NCBI GenBank assembly: GCA_023444095.1
Contig: JAEZRP010000022.1
Span: forward strand, 124,001 to 188,000
Reading direction: 5' to 3'
Length of the DNA: 64,000 nucleotides
From: Bacillota bacterium
GTDB taxonomy: Bacteria; Bacillota; Clostridia; Christensenellales; Aristaeellaceae
In this document: piece by piece, positions 41,085 to 50,283 of the stretch
Numbering within the stretch: position 1 is the first letter of the stretch
How the letters are laid out: every line of letters starts with the position of its first letter
Notes under the pieces: generated by a model
What the model saw: the letters and a program-made list of their open reading frames with translations, nothing else
Database searches by the model: none
What the model was told of the DNA's origin: nothing
Program-made: the position numbers and the translations under genes

Positions 41085-41999
41085 TCAAGCGCGGTTTTCG
41101 CACTCTTTCATGAACTTCTCGACCATTTCGCGCGTGGGCATGCCCCCTTGCGCGCCGGGCGCAGTCACAGAGATTGCGGCGGCGGCGTTTCCGAACCGTG
41201 CGGCGGCCAGAATCCCCATCCCCGCGGCCAGCCCGTACGCGAGGCCCGCGTTGAACGTGTCACCGGCAGCCGTGGTGTCGACGGGCCGCACCTTAAATCC
41301 CTTCGCGTGTCCGAATCCCTCCGCCGAAAGCACATACGCCCCGTCCGCACCGCACTTCGCGATCACCGCGCCCACGCCCTTCTGCCGGAGCGCGCGCATC
41401 CGCGCCTCCATGCTCCCGCCGTCCGCGATGGCCATCAGCTCCGTCTCGTTGGGCGTGATGTAATCCACATACCCGAACACCTCGTCCGGCAGCTTCCGCG
41501 CGGGCGCGGGATCGAGGATCACGGTCTTGCCGGCTTCCTTCAGGATTCGCATCGCCTGAAACACCGTCCGTTGCGGAATCTCGAGCTGGAACAGGAAGAT
41601 GTCCCGGTCCATGAGCTTCGGCAGCGTCACCTGCAGCCACTCGAGATCGCAAAGCGCGTTCGCGCCTGGCACGATGATGATGTGGTTCTCGCCGCCGCGT
41701 TCAACCTCGATGACCGCCGTGCCCGTCGTCTCCCCGGCGGCGATCCCGAGCGCGCCGACCCCGACGCCCATCTCCCGGAAGTTTTTGAGGTACATCTCTC
41801 CCGAGGCGTCGTCGCCCACCATGCCCGCCATCCAGACGTCCGCGCCAAGCCGCCCGAGCGCCACGGCCTGATTCGCGCCCTTGCCGCCCGGGGCCACCTG
41901 AAAGCTGTCCCCCGTGCGCGTCTCGCCCGGCTGCGGAAACCGGTCCACCCGCGCCACCATGTCCATGTTCACCGATCCCACGACAGCCAATTTCTTCAT
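41085..41999 (-). CDS. rbsK: Ribokinase
   Basis: A 304-aa PfkB-family kinase. GSVNMDMVARVDRFPQPGET, the GGKGANQA signature and DTTAAGDTFNAG (catalytic Asp; GAGD in most members, AAGD here) identify ribokinase. GSVNxD and NETE (41430 region) are conserved too. It makes ribose 5-phosphate. It lies about 70 bp downstream of ftsZ in the same direction, separated by a hairpin. No ribose transporter is adjacent. Confidence 0.88.
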   Translation of the reverse strand: MKKLAVVGSVNMDMVARVDRFPQPGETRTGDSFQVAPGGKGANQAVALGRLGADVWMAGMVGDDASGEMYLKNFREMGVGVGALGIAAGETTGTAVIEVERGGENHIIIVPGANALCDLEWLQVTLPKLMDRDIFLFQLEIPQRTVFQAMRILKEAGKTVILDPAPARKLPDEVFGYVDYITPNETELMAIADGGSMEARMRALRQKGVGAVIAKCGADGAYVLSAEGFGHAKGFKVRPVDTTAAGDTFNAGLAYGLAAGMGILAAARFGNAAAAISVTAPGAQGGMPTREMVEKFMKECENRA

Positions 42000-42018
42000 A
42001 TCGCCGCTCCTAGTAAGA

Positions 42019-42048
42019 ATCCCAATACCACAAACATGATATTGGGAT
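42019..42048 (-). terminator. Hairpin after ftsZ
   Basis: ATCCCAATA and TATTGGGAT form a nine-pair stem between ftsZ and rbsK. The following T run on the minus strand is weak (TTCTT), so some read-through into rbsK is possible. Confidence 0.45.
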
Positions 42049-42070
42049 GGATGTTATGTTTTAATGGACT

Positions 42071-43303
42071 TTATGAATCCTTCTTCTTCAGGAAGCTCGG
42101 CACGTCGGGGGTGAAGCCCCTGCGCTGCCTCTGCTGACGATCGTCGTCCTGATAGACGCGCGGACGCGGCGCGGGGCGCTCCGACTGGTACTCCTCCTCG
42201 CGCACGGGTCGCGCCTGACGCCTTTCGAAGATCGGCGGAACCTCTGCCTCGTCGTCCGAAAGGAGCCTCGAACGCGTGGGCTTCGGCTCCTCCTCGGGCA
42301 CGGGCTGCGGCTCGCTCTTCTTGGGAGCGGGCTTTTCCTCTTTCGGGGCGGGAACCTCGAAGCCGGTAGCGATGACGGTGATGCGGACCTCGTCCTTCAT
42401 ATTCTCGTCGATGCCCGCGCCGAAGATGATGTTGGCCTCCGGGTCGGCCTCCTGGGTGATGATGGTGGCCGCCTCGTTGATGTCGATGATGGAGGTATCC
42501 GGGCCGCCGGTGATGTTGATGAGCACCGCGCGCGCGCCGTCGATGGAGGTTTCGAGCATGGGGCTCGAGATGGCCTGCTTCGCGGCGGCGACCATGCGGT
42601 CCTCGCCCTTGCCGATGCCGATTCCCATGTGCGCGAGTCCGCGCGCTTCCATGATGGTGCGCACGTCCGCAAAGTCGAGGTTGATGAGGGACGGCACAGC
42701 GATCAAATCGGAGATGCCCTGAATGCCCTGGCGGAGCGTATCGTCGGCGATCCGGAACGCGTCGCGCATGGAGGTCGACTTCGTGACGACGCTCAGGAGG
42801 CGGTCGTTCGGGACGACCACCAGCGTATCGACGTGCGCCTTCAGCCGGTTGATGCCCGCCTCCGCGTTGCGCATGCGGGGCTTGCCCTCAAAAAGGAAGG
42901 GCTTCGAGACCACGCCGATCGTGAGGATGCCCATCTCGCGCGCGACTTCGGCGATCACGGGACCGGCGCCCGTACCGGTGCCGCCGCCCATGCCGCAGGT
43001 GATGAAGACGAGGTCCGCGCCCTTGACGAGCTTCTGGATCTCCTCGCGGTTCTCCTCGGCGGCCCGCTGGCCCACGTCGGGATTCGCGCCCGCGCCGAGG
43101 CCCTTGGTAAGCTTCTCGCCGATCTGCACCTTCGTGGCCGCCTGCGAAAGCGCGAGCGCCTGCTTGTCGGTGTTGATGGCGATGAATTCCACGCCCTGAA
43201 GTCCCGATTCCACCATGCAGTTGACCGCGTTCGTTCCGGCGCCGCCGACGCCAATCACCTTAATAGAAGCGAAGTTATTCTGCTCCATTTCAAACTCGAG
43301 CAC
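42071..43303 (-). CDS. ftsZ: Cell division protein FtsZ
   Basis: A 410-aa tubulin homologue. KVIGVGGAGTNAVN starts the GTPase domain, GMGGGTGTGAGP is the tubulin signature and NLDFADVRTIM is the T7-type region. A Pro/Glu/Arg-rich linker (about 320-395) precedes the C-terminal peptide FTPDVPSFLKKK that binds FtsA. The start is given as GTG 43303, six bases after GAGGGGG, which yields the usual Firmicutes N terminus; ATG two codons upstream sits too close to that site. It assembles the division ring. Confidence 0.96.
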   Translation of the reverse strand: MLEFEMEQNNFASIKVIGVGGAGTNAVNCMVESGLQGVEFIAINTDKQALALSQAATKVQIGEKLTKGLGAGANPDVGQRAAEENREEIQKLVKGADLVFITCGMGGGTGTGAGPVIAEVAREMGILTIGVVSKPFLFEGKPRMRNAEAGINRLKAHVDTLVVVPNDRLLSVVTKSTSMRDAFRIADDTLRQGIQGISDLIAVPSLINLDFADVRTIMEARGLAHMGIGIGKGEDRMVAAAKQAISSPMLETSIDGARAVLINITGGPDTSIIDINEAATIITQEADPEANIIFGAGIDENMKDEVRITVIATGFEVPAPKEEKPAPKKSEPQPVPEEEPKPTRSRLLSDDEAEVPPIFERRQARPVREEEYQSERPAPRPRVYQDDDRQQRQRRGFTPDVPSFLKKKDS

Positions 43304-43341
43304 AAGCATCCCCCTCGTCTTGCGTTATTCCGCGTTTCTGA

Positions 43342-44529
43342 TTATCCTCTTTTGAAAAGGCCGACGATCTTTTTGCCCAGTCCCGGCTCGCCCGCGTCCT
43401 GCTGTTCGATGGAATCGAAGATCAGGCTCACGAGCCCAAGCGCCGAGGCATAAACGGGGCTGTTGAGCTTGGCCGTCTTCTGCTGGGGCACCTTTACGGG
43501 TCGCCCGATCCGCGCCGCCAGATACTCCCGCCCGCCGCGCATCAGCGCGATTCCGCCGCCGGTCAGATAGATCTGCGAGCGTGGGCCGAAGTACTGCGCC
43601 GCGTCGTTTTTGAGCGTCTTGTCGACGAGGTCGCAAAGCTCGTCCATGGAAATCTCCATGTGGCGCTGAACGGCCTTGCGCGGGAAGGAGAGCCTCCCGT
43701 CGTCGTCGTCGTACGCCTCATAGTAATTGTCCTGATCGAACTCGTCCGGATTGAAGAGGTACGCCCTTTTGATCTGCTCCGCCATGCGCATGGGAAGCTT
43801 GAGCCCCTCCGCGAGCGCCGCCGCCATGAACCCGCCGCCCGTTTTCAGCATGGCGTGGTAAACGACCGCGTCGCCCTCGACCACCGCAACCTCCGTCGAA
43901 AGATAGCCAACGTCCACCAGCATCGAAACCCGGTCCCTGTCCTCGAGGGACAGAAGGAGCAGGGATTCGCCCAGCATCGGGGAGAGGAAGCCCACGACCG
44001 TGATGCCCAGGGCCCCCATCATTTCCGCCGCGTCGTCCACGAAAACGGGATCTGCGATCATGAACGATACCCGCGCGCGGAGCCGCGTCCCGGTCCCGCC
44101 CATGGGTTCCATCGTCTTTTTCCCGTCGTCGATGGAGAACCACGCGGGCGAGCGGTGCAGTACGTATCCGCCCTTCTCGACCACGCGCAACTTGTCCGCC
44201 ACCACGTCCTGAACGCGGTTGATCTCGTCCTCGGTGATGGCGCCCTGAAGCTCGATCTCCGCCTCGCCGGTGGCGACGTGGACAAAATCGCCGGGCACGC
44301 CCACGTAGATCTCGCGGATCTTCGCGTTCGCCTCGAGTTCCGCGGCCGCTACGGAATCCCGAACCGCATCGATGAGCGCATCGGGCTCGTTCCAGTCCCC
44401 ATCCGCAAATCCCGCGTAGGGCACGGTTCCGGAGCCGATGATGTCTAGCCGGCTGATTCCGCCCGACTGGGCGACGATCGAAACGATCTTGGATGTGCCG
44501 AAATCAATCGCGGCAATCTGCGTCTTCAT
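43342..44529 (-). CDS. ftsA: Cell division protein FtsA
   Basis: A 395-aa actin-like protein. AAIDFGTSKIVSIVA binds phosphate, VDVGYLSTEVAVVEGD is the second phosphate motif, and IYLTGGGIALMRGGREYLA the adenosine region. The amphipathic C-terminal helix GLGKKIVGLFKRG tethers FtsZ filaments to the membrane. An acidic Asp/Tyr-rich insert (NPDEFDQDNYYEAYDDDD) is unusual. It is followed by ftsZ after 38 bp and has its own promoter. Confidence 0.94.
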   Translation of the reverse strand: MKTQIAAIDFGTSKIVSIVAQSGGISRLDIIGSGTVPYAGFADGDWNEPDALIDAVRDSVAAAELEANAKIREIYVGVPGDFVHVATGEAEIELQGAITEDEINRVQDVVADKLRVVEKGGYVLHRSPAWFSIDDGKKTMEPMGGTGTRLRARVSFMIADPVFVDDAAEMMGALGITVVGFLSPMLGESLLLLSLEDRDRVSMLVDVGYLSTEVAVVEGDAVVYHAMLKTGGGFMAAALAEGLKLPMRMAEQIKRAYLFNPDEFDQDNYYEAYDDDDGRLSFPRKAVQRHMEISMDELCDLVDKTLKNDAAQYFGPRSQIYLTGGGIALMRGGREYLAARIGRPVKVPQQKTAKLNSPVYASALGLVSLIFDSIEQQDAGEPGLGKKIVGLFKRG

Positions 44530-44589
44530 CTTATCTGCCTTACCGCCTCTGAAGTATCAAATCTGCATAGTACCCCGATACTCATTGTT

Positions 44590-44618
44590 ATTATACAGAT
44601 CGCGCGCACAAAGTGCAA
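44590..44618 (-). promoter_or_regulatory. ftsA-ftsZ promoter
   Basis: On the minus strand TTGCAC (44613-44618) and TATAAT (44590-44595) are 17 bp apart, about 60 bp before ftsA. It lies in the 292-bp gap that separates ftsA from ftsQ; the rest of that gap holds no gene. Confidence 0.75.
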
Positions 44619-44821
44619 ACACGAAACCGTAAAAACCGGGCCATTTCCGAATATTTCAAAATAGTTTCAAAATGTCGGCGCTTCTCCGTCAAAACAATTG
44701 GGCCATGCGGCCGGATTTTGCCGGCATTTCAGGAAGGTCCGCCACCTGCGCGAAAATTCGGAAACCAGGCTCCTCTTTCCTCCCGCGCAATCGGCAACTC
44801 CTGCGGCGTCTCGGTTATCTC

Positions 44822-45532
44822 TCAAGATCCCGAAAAGTCCGCCTTGTCCCCGGACGACACATCCAGTCTGCCCGACGTCTCCCCCCGCGATTCAAGGTCC
44901 TCGAGCACGCACTTCATGAGGACGATCTTCTCTTCCATCTCGCCCTCATCTCCAAGAATGACCAGAATCCCCGTCCTCGAATAAATATACAGCGCGTTGA
45001 CGTCCGCCACGTTGAGCTCCGACACGTGCCCGCGCGCGCCCGCGCCGTCGAGCGCCGAGATCACCTCGCGCATGGCGGAGAGCCTGTCCTCGTTGGCCGC
45101 GATCCTGCGCCCGATATCGTAGCTCCGAACTTCGAGGCCCGTCACGTATACCGCGTCCGCGTCCGGCGCGGCGGGCGTCGCGGAGATGACGCAGCCCTCC
45201 TTGTCCATGAGGACGACGAGGCCGCCCGCCTCCGCCATGGCCGCGGGAACGCGCAGCCGGACCGTAAGGCGGACGGCGGACGGATACCTCTTGTCGACCG
45301 CTACGAACGCAAATTCGCCCGTGGATTCGGTCTTACGCGCCACCAGCGCCGGGTCGAGCGCGCGCATCCGCGCGCCCAGCTCGATGCCGGACGCGCGGAT
45401 CACCCGGTCCGCGTCGACCGCCTGGTCGCACGCGACCTCGACGTCGCGGATCAGAAACACGCTCCGGTCGAGAAACAACCAGAACGCGCCCGCAAGCAGC
45501 AAAAAGGCGAGAATGCCAAGCAGCTTTCGCAT
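44822..45532 (-). CDS. ftsQ: Cell division protein FtsQ/DivIB
   Basis: A 236-aa single-pass protein: a short cytoplasmic end, a TM helix (about 5-24), a POTRA-type region (FLIRDVEVACDQAVDADRVIRASGI) and a beta domain (SAVRLTVRLRVPAAMAEAGG). It is at the conserved place just after murA and before ftsA. It links the Z ring to FtsL/FtsB-type proteins and the septal synthase. Confidence 0.82.
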   Translation of the reverse strand: MRKLLGILAFLLLAGAFWLFLDRSVFLIRDVEVACDQAVDADRVIRASGIELGARMRALDPALVARKTESTGEFAFVAVDKRYPSAVRLTVRLRVPAAMAEAGGLVVLMDKEGCVISATPAAPDADAVYVTGLEVRSYDIGRRIAANEDRLSAMREVISALDGAGARGHVSELNVADVNALYIYSRTGILVILGDEGEMEEKIVLMKCVLEDLESRGETSGRLDVSSGDKADFSGS

Positions 45533-46792
45533 CTATGCCTCCGTCGTCTCCGTCCGGACGATGTCCCCGCCCACGGCGGAAATCATGTCCTCGAATCTTT
45601 CGTATCCCCGGTCGACCATCTCGATGTCAGAGACCTCCGTGATCCCCTCGGCCGCGAGCGCCGCGATCACCAGCGCCGCGCCGCCGCGCAGATCGCTCGC
45701 CTTCACGCGCGCGCCGGTCAGCCGCGCGCCGCGCACCACGGCGAGCCGGTTGTTGACGAAAATGTCGGCGCCCATCCGGACCAGCTGCGCCGCGTGAGCG
45801 AAGCGGCTCTCGAACATATTCTCGACGATCATGCTCGCGCCGTCCAATGTGCATGCGAGCGCCATGAACTGCGCCTGAAGGTCGGTCGGGAAACCGGGAT
45901 ACGCCTGCGTGGAAATTTCGATGGCGCGAAGCGGCCCGGACGCGCGGATGTGCATGCTGTCTTCCTCGACATCGATCTCGCAGCCCGCGCCGCGCAGCTT
46001 GTCGATCACCGCGCCGAGGTGGGAGGCGTCCGCGCCCTCGACGGTGATCTCGCCCCGCGTGGCGGCGCACGCGGCGAGCAGCGTGCCCGCGACGATCCGG
46101 TCGGGGATCGGCCGGTAGGACGTGCCCGAAAGCCGCTCCACGCCGTCGATGAGAATCGTGTCGCTGCCCGCGCCGCACACGCACCCGCCCATCGCGTTGA
46201 TGAAATTCTGCAGGTCCAGTATTTCGGGTTCGCGCGCCGCATTATGTATTGTGGTGCGCCCACTCGCCAGTACCGCGGCCATCATGACGTTCTCGGTCGC
46301 GCCGACAGACGGAAAATCAAGATGGACATACCCGCCCCGGAGCTTCTCTCCGTCGCAGTAGATGCGCCCGTGCTCCTCATGAATCCTCACGCCCAGCGCC
46401 CGAAGGCCCTTGATGTGAAGGTCAATGGGCCGAAGCCCGATCTCGCAGCCGCCCGGATACGTCACGCAGGCATGCCGGAACCGCCCGACCAGCGGCCCGA
46501 GCATGAAAATGGACGAGCGGATGCGCTTGGAGAGGCTGTCTGGCATATCCCAACTGTGCGCCGCCGTCGGATCGACCGTGACGTCGTCTCCGGTGCGCGA
46601 GATGGCGCAGCCAAGCGTTTCCAAAATTGCGAGCATGTTGTCAATGTCCAGAAGGCGCGGGCAGTCGCGGATGACGACGGGCCCCTGCGCCAGTACGCTC
46701 GCAGCAAGAATCGGCAGAACCGCGTTCTTCGCGCAGCCTACCTTCGCGCTCCCGGCGAGTGCGGCTCCGCCTCTGATCCGAAACACAAACAT
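45533..46792 (-). CDS. murA: UDP-N-acetylglucosamine 1-carboxyvinyltransferase (MurA)
   Basis: A 419-aa EPT-family enzyme performing the first committed step of peptidoglycan synthesis. The PEP-binding Cys116 lies in YPGGCEIGLRPIDLH, corresponding to Cys115 of E. coli, so fosfomycin sensitivity is expected. KNAVLPILAAS near the start and GLRALGVRI are conserved. ATG 46792 has TGGGGG upstream. The stop of murA abuts the ftsQ start (1 bp apart). Confidence 0.93.
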   Translation of the reverse strand: MFVFRIRGGAALAGSAKVGCAKNAVLPILAASVLAQGPVVIRDCPRLLDIDNMLAILETLGCAISRTGDDVTVDPTAAHSWDMPDSLSKRIRSSIFMLGPLVGRFRHACVTYPGGCEIGLRPIDLHIKGLRALGVRIHEEHGRIYCDGEKLRGGYVHLDFPSVGATENVMMAAVLASGRTTIHNAAREPEILDLQNFINAMGGCVCGAGSDTILIDGVERLSGTSYRPIPDRIVAGTLLAACAATRGEITVEGADASHLGAVIDKLRGAGCEIDVEEDSMHIRASGPLRAIEISTQAYPGFPTDLQAQFMALACTLDGASMIVENMFESRFAHAAQLVRMGADIFVNNRLAVVRGARLTGARVKASDLRGGAALVIAALAAEGITEVSDIEMVDRGYERFEDMISAVGGDIVRTETTEA

Positions 46793-46873
46793 CGCGCAAA
46801 CCCCCACAGCATACGTCTTGTTCCCTTTCACATTTATGCTATGGTAACGGGACCGCGACGGTGCAAGTCCCCA

Positions 46874-47986
46874 TCATATCTCCTCCGTCGCGCGCGAAAT
46901 GTTCAATACCACGGCGACCGCCGCCATCGCGATGGCGACCGAGGTGCCGCCCGAGCTGAAGAACGGGAGCGGGAGCCCTGTCGTCGGCATGAGCCCGGTC
47001 ACAACCGCGACGTTCATTACGCACTGCACGCCGATCATCGAAACGATGCCGCCCGCAAGCAGGCTCCCGAATCGGTCGCGGCAGCGGATCGCGACCCGAA
47101 GCCCGAAGAATACGAACGCCGCGAACAGCGCGAGGATGCCCAGACAGCCCACGAGCCCCATGTCCTCCCCGACCACCGCGAAGATGAAGTCCGACTCCGG
47201 ATACGGCAAAAACGCGTATTTCTGCCGCCCCATGCCGAGCCCCATGCCGAACAGCCCGCCCGAGCCGAACGCCATCAGCGACTGGGAAAGTTGATAGCCC
47301 TCGTTTGTGAGAAAATCGAACGGGTGCGTGAAGGAGAAGAGCCGCGCGCGCCTGTATTCCTCGGAGAGCGCGTAGAACGTGCCGAGCGCAGCGCCCGCCG
47401 CACCCAGAAGCCCCAGATGAAGCCAGCGCGCGCCCGCGAGCATCACCATAATGACAGAGACGATGAGGATGCTCCCCGCCGTCGAAAGGTTCGGCTGCAT
47501 GAGGATCAGGAAAAACATCGCGGCAGGCACCAGCATCAGGGGCGCGACGGTCGTGAGGATGCGCTTCACATCCCGCGTGCCCACAGAAAGCGCCCGCGCC
47601 AGAAACAGGATGACCGCGTACTTCGCGAGCTCCGAGGGCTGGAAACTCACCGGTCCCACGACCAGCCAGCGCCTGGAGCCGTTTATGTAAGTGCCGATGC
47701 CCGGCACGGCGACGAGGCCGAGGAGCACCACGCTCAGTACCACGAGCGCGCCGCTCACCACTGGCTTCGCGAAGAGCCGGTAGTCGAGGCGCATCACGAT
47801 CAGCATGCCGCACGTGCCCACGCCGATTCCCAGAAGCTGCGAATAGACCTCGGAAAGCGCGCTGCCCTTGTCCTGCGCGTTGTAGTAGCTCGCGGCAAAA
47901 AGAACGATCAGCCCCGTCAGAAGGAGCAAAAGAAACGTCAGGAGTACGCCCCGGTCGACCGGGCGCGTCGCCCGCGCGCGGATCAG
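46874..47986 (-). CDS. ftsW: Lipid II polymerase FtsW (SEDS family)
   Basis: About 370 aa with roughly ten TM helices. RPVDRGVLLTFLLLLLTG opens the first helix, and NGSRRWLVVGPVSFQPSELAKYA, EDMGLVGCLG and the final TGLPLPFFSSGGTS are SEDS signatures. No ATG, GTG or TTG precedes the conserved first helix. CTG at 47986, which overlaps the murD stop (CTGA), is the best start; a TTG at 47929 would cut into helix 1. It polymerises septal glycan with the PBP at 52772-54895. Confidence 0.88.
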   Translation of the reverse strand: MIRARATRPVDRGVLLTFLLLLLTGLIVLFAASYYNAQDKGSALSEVYSQLLGIGVGTCGMLIVMRLDYRLFAKPVVSGALVVLSVVLLGLVAVPGIGTYINGSRRWLVVGPVSFQPSELAKYAVILFLARALSVGTRDVKRILTTVAPLMLVPAAMFFLILMQPNLSTAGSILIVSVIMVMLAGARWLHLGLLGAAGAALGTFYALSEEYRRARLFSFTHPFDFLTNEGYQLSQSLMAFGSGGLFGMGLGMGRQKYAFLPYPESDFIFAVVGEDMGLVGCLGILALFAAFVFFGLRVAIRCRDRFGSLLAGGIVSMIGVQCVMNVAVVTGLMPTTGLPLPFFSSGGTSVAIAMAAVAVVLNISRATEEI

Positions 47987-49350
47987 GGCCTTTTCGGCTC
48001 CAGATCCTTTACGATCCTCTTAAATTCGCGCCCTCGCGCCTCATAATCCGAGAACATGTCAAAGCTTGCGCACGCGGGCGAGAGGAGCACGTTCCAGCCC
48101 TCCTTCGCGCGCTCGTACGCGCGCGCGATCGCGGTCTCGAAGTCGAAGCCGCAGTGCTCGTAGGCCGGGAAGCCCGCCCGGTCGAGCGCGTCCGCGATCT
48201 GGTTCGCCGTCGCGCCGATGAGGACGACCGACCGGACGTTCGATTTCACGATCTCGTCGACCAGCGGCCGAAAGTCCGTGTGCTTGTCGAACCCGCCCGC
48301 GATCATGACCGAAGGGCGATCCATGGCGCGCACGGCCTGGATCGTCGAATCGATGTTGGTGGCCTTGGAGTCGTTGTAGAAGCGCACGCCGCTCACCTCG
48401 CGGGTGAACTCGGTGCGGTGCTCCACGGGCTGGAACCTCTTGAGCGTGTGCCGGATGACGGGCGCGGGAATCCCGGCCGCCATGGCCATCGCGGTCGCCG
48501 CCAGCGCGTTTCCCACGTTGTGCTTTCCGGGGATGATAAGCTCCTCCACCGGGCACACGGGTACGAGCGAGTTTTCGGAGCCATACACGATGATCCCGTC
48601 GCGCACGAACGCGCCGAATGGCACGCCGCCACCGGCGGAGAACCAGATCACCCGGCACTTCACATCCGCGAGCATCGCGCGCGTCACCGGATCCTCGTAG
48701 TTCAAAACGACCGTGTCCTGCCCCGCCATGTTCATGAAGATGCGCTTTTTCATGGCGACATAGGTCTCCATGTCGCCGTGGCGGTTCAGGTGGTCCTCCG
48801 AGATGTTGAGGATCGCGCACACCTGCGGGCGAAATTCCCGCACGGTCTCGAGCTGGAAGGACGAGACCTCGCACACCGTCACGTCGGTCGGGAGCATCTC
48901 CGGCACCGCGCCGGAATACGGCTCGCCGATGTTTCCGACGACGTGCACGCGCCGCCCGGCATTTTTGAAGATTTCGCCCAAAAGCGTCGTGGTGGTCGTC
49001 TTGCCGTTCGTGCCGGTGATGGCCAATAATGTACCGCAGGCTTCGCGGTACGCGTATTCGAGCTCGCCCATCACCTCGATGCCCATCTCCCGCGCGCTTT
49101 GGACCACGGGCGCCGTGACGGGCACGCCGGGGCTCAGGATGACGGCGTCGCAGCCCTCGAGCAGCGAGACGGGATCCTCGCCCAGCCGGAACTCCACGCC
49201 CGCCGCGTCGATTTCATTGAGCGCGTCGCCGAATTCGGCGCGCGGCTTCGCGTCGCTCACGACGGCCTTCGCCCCGCGCGCGCGCAGAAGCTTCACCGCC
49301 GCGACGCCGCTTCTGGCCATGCCGACGACGAGCGCCTTTTCAATCTTCAT
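47983..49350 (-). CDS. murD: UDP-N-acetylmuramoylalanine-D-glutamate ligase (MurD)
   Basis: A 455-aa Mur ligase. ALVVGMARSGVAAVKLL begins the UDP-binding domain, AITGTNGKTTTTTLLGEIF is the ATP loop and DHLNRHGDMETYVAMKKRIF the middle-domain metal site. The C-terminal ligase domain has FYNDSKATNIDSTIQAV and LLSPACASFDMFSDYEARG. AAGGATG lies upstream of ATG 49350. It adds D-Glu to UDP-MurNAc-L-Ala in the cytoplasm. Confidence 0.94.
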   Translation of the reverse strand: MKIEKALVVGMARSGVAAVKLLRARGAKAVVSDAKPRAEFGDALNEIDAAGVEFRLGEDPVSLLEGCDAVILSPGVPVTAPVVQSAREMGIEVMGELEYAYREACGTLLAITGTNGKTTTTTLLGEIFKNAGRRVHVVGNIGEPYSGAVPEMLPTDVTVCEVSSFQLETVREFRPQVCAILNISEDHLNRHGDMETYVAMKKRIFMNMAGQDTVVLNYEDPVTRAMLADVKCRVIWFSAGGGVPFGAFVRDGIIVYGSENSLVPVCPVEELIIPGKHNVGNALAATAMAMAAGIPAPVIRHTLKRFQPVEHRTEFTREVSGVRFYNDSKATNIDSTIQAVRAMDRPSVMIAGGFDKHTDFRPLVDEIVKSNVRSVVLIGATANQIADALDRAGFPAYEHCGFDFETAIARAYERAKEGWNVLLSPACASFDMFSDYEARGREFKRIVKDLEPKRP

Positions 49351-49373
49351 TGAATCACATCCTTTTATACATG

Positions 49374-50279
49374 TCACGCCGAGGGTTCGTCAATCTCAAT
49401 CTCCGTCGAGAACGCGACGACCGCTTCTCCGACGATGCGGACGCCGACCGGCACGCCGCCCGCCACCTCGACCTCGACCCGCATGCGCCCGGGCCTTCCG
49501 ATCGCTTCTCCCTGAACGGCCGTATACGAAAAGATTCCGTCGCCCGGCTTGACGATTCCATAGTGGACGAGGTATCTGCCGAGTCGTCCGTTCGCGTTGC
49601 CCGTCACAGGATCTTCAAAGATGCCGAGCGCGGGGGCGAACATCCTGCCGTGCACGAACGCCTCCTCGCCCGGATGAAGCGTAAACGCGTAATACCCATT
49701 GCAGCCGATTTCCTCGCTCAGGCGGGAAAGCGCGGCCATATCCGGTTGGAGCAGGTGAAGCGCGGCCACGTCCTTCAGACCGATCATCACCTTGGTGGAT
49801 GCGACGGCGACGGGGCAGCGCTCGTTGAGTCCCTGCGTTCCGACCCCCAGCGCGTCCGCGATCCGGCCAGCGAAATCCGCGGAGATCGGCGCGCCGAACT
49901 CGATCTTCTCCTGCGTCATGGCGATGCGGTAATCGCCATCTTCACAGATGATGTCAACCGGCAATATCCCCGCGCCCGTTTTTTGCAGTACCCGCACGCT
50001 TTCCATCTTTGAGGTCACAGCGCGGACATAGTGCGCCGCGATGGTCGCGTGCCCGCAGATCGGAACCTCACGCGTCGGCGTAAAAAAACGCACGTGCACG
50101 TCGCAGTTTTCGTCGCCCCGGAAAATAAACGCCGTTTCGGAGTCGTTCATCTCGCGCGCGATCTTCTGCATCATCGTCTCGGTAAGACCATCCGCGTCGA
50201 GCACCACGCCCGCCGGGTTCCCAAGAAACTTTTCCCGGGTAAAGGAATCGACCTGAAAGAGGTGATATCTCTTTTTCAT
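49374..50279 (-). CDS. PhzF-family isomerase within the dcw cluster
   Basis: A 301-aa PhzF/DapF-fold protein: QVDSFTREKFLGNPAGVVLD, then MNDSETAFIF with the catalytic Glu, FTPTREVPICGHATIAAHY, and the second-half DPVTGNANGRLGRYLV. The family isomerises or epimerises small acids; its role here is unknown. Its position between murD (23 bp) and mraY (4 bp) in the same operon is unusual and might point to an amino-acid or cell-wall precursor substrate. Confidence 0.87.
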   Translation of the reverse strand: MKKRYHLFQVDSFTREKFLGNPAGVVLDADGLTETMMQKIAREMNDSETAFIFRGDENCDVHVRFFTPTREVPICGHATIAAHYVRAVTSKMESVRVLQKTGAGILPVDIICEDGDYRIAMTQEKIEFGAPISADFAGRIADALGVGTQGLNERCPVAVASTKVMIGLKDVAALHLLQPDMAALSRLSEEIGCNGYYAFTLHPGEEAFVHGRMFAPALGIFEDPVTGNANGRLGRYLVHYGIVKPGDGIFSYTAVQGEAIGRPGRMRVEVEVAGGVPVGVRIVGEAVVAFSTEIEIDEPSA

Positions 50280-50283
50280 GCCG

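Noticed and set aside
44672..48046. Very long plus-strand open frame (about 1120 codons) opposite ftsQ-murA-ftsW
   Set aside because: Arg/His/Ala-rich composition and no recognisable motif. It is antisense to four well-supported dcw genes.
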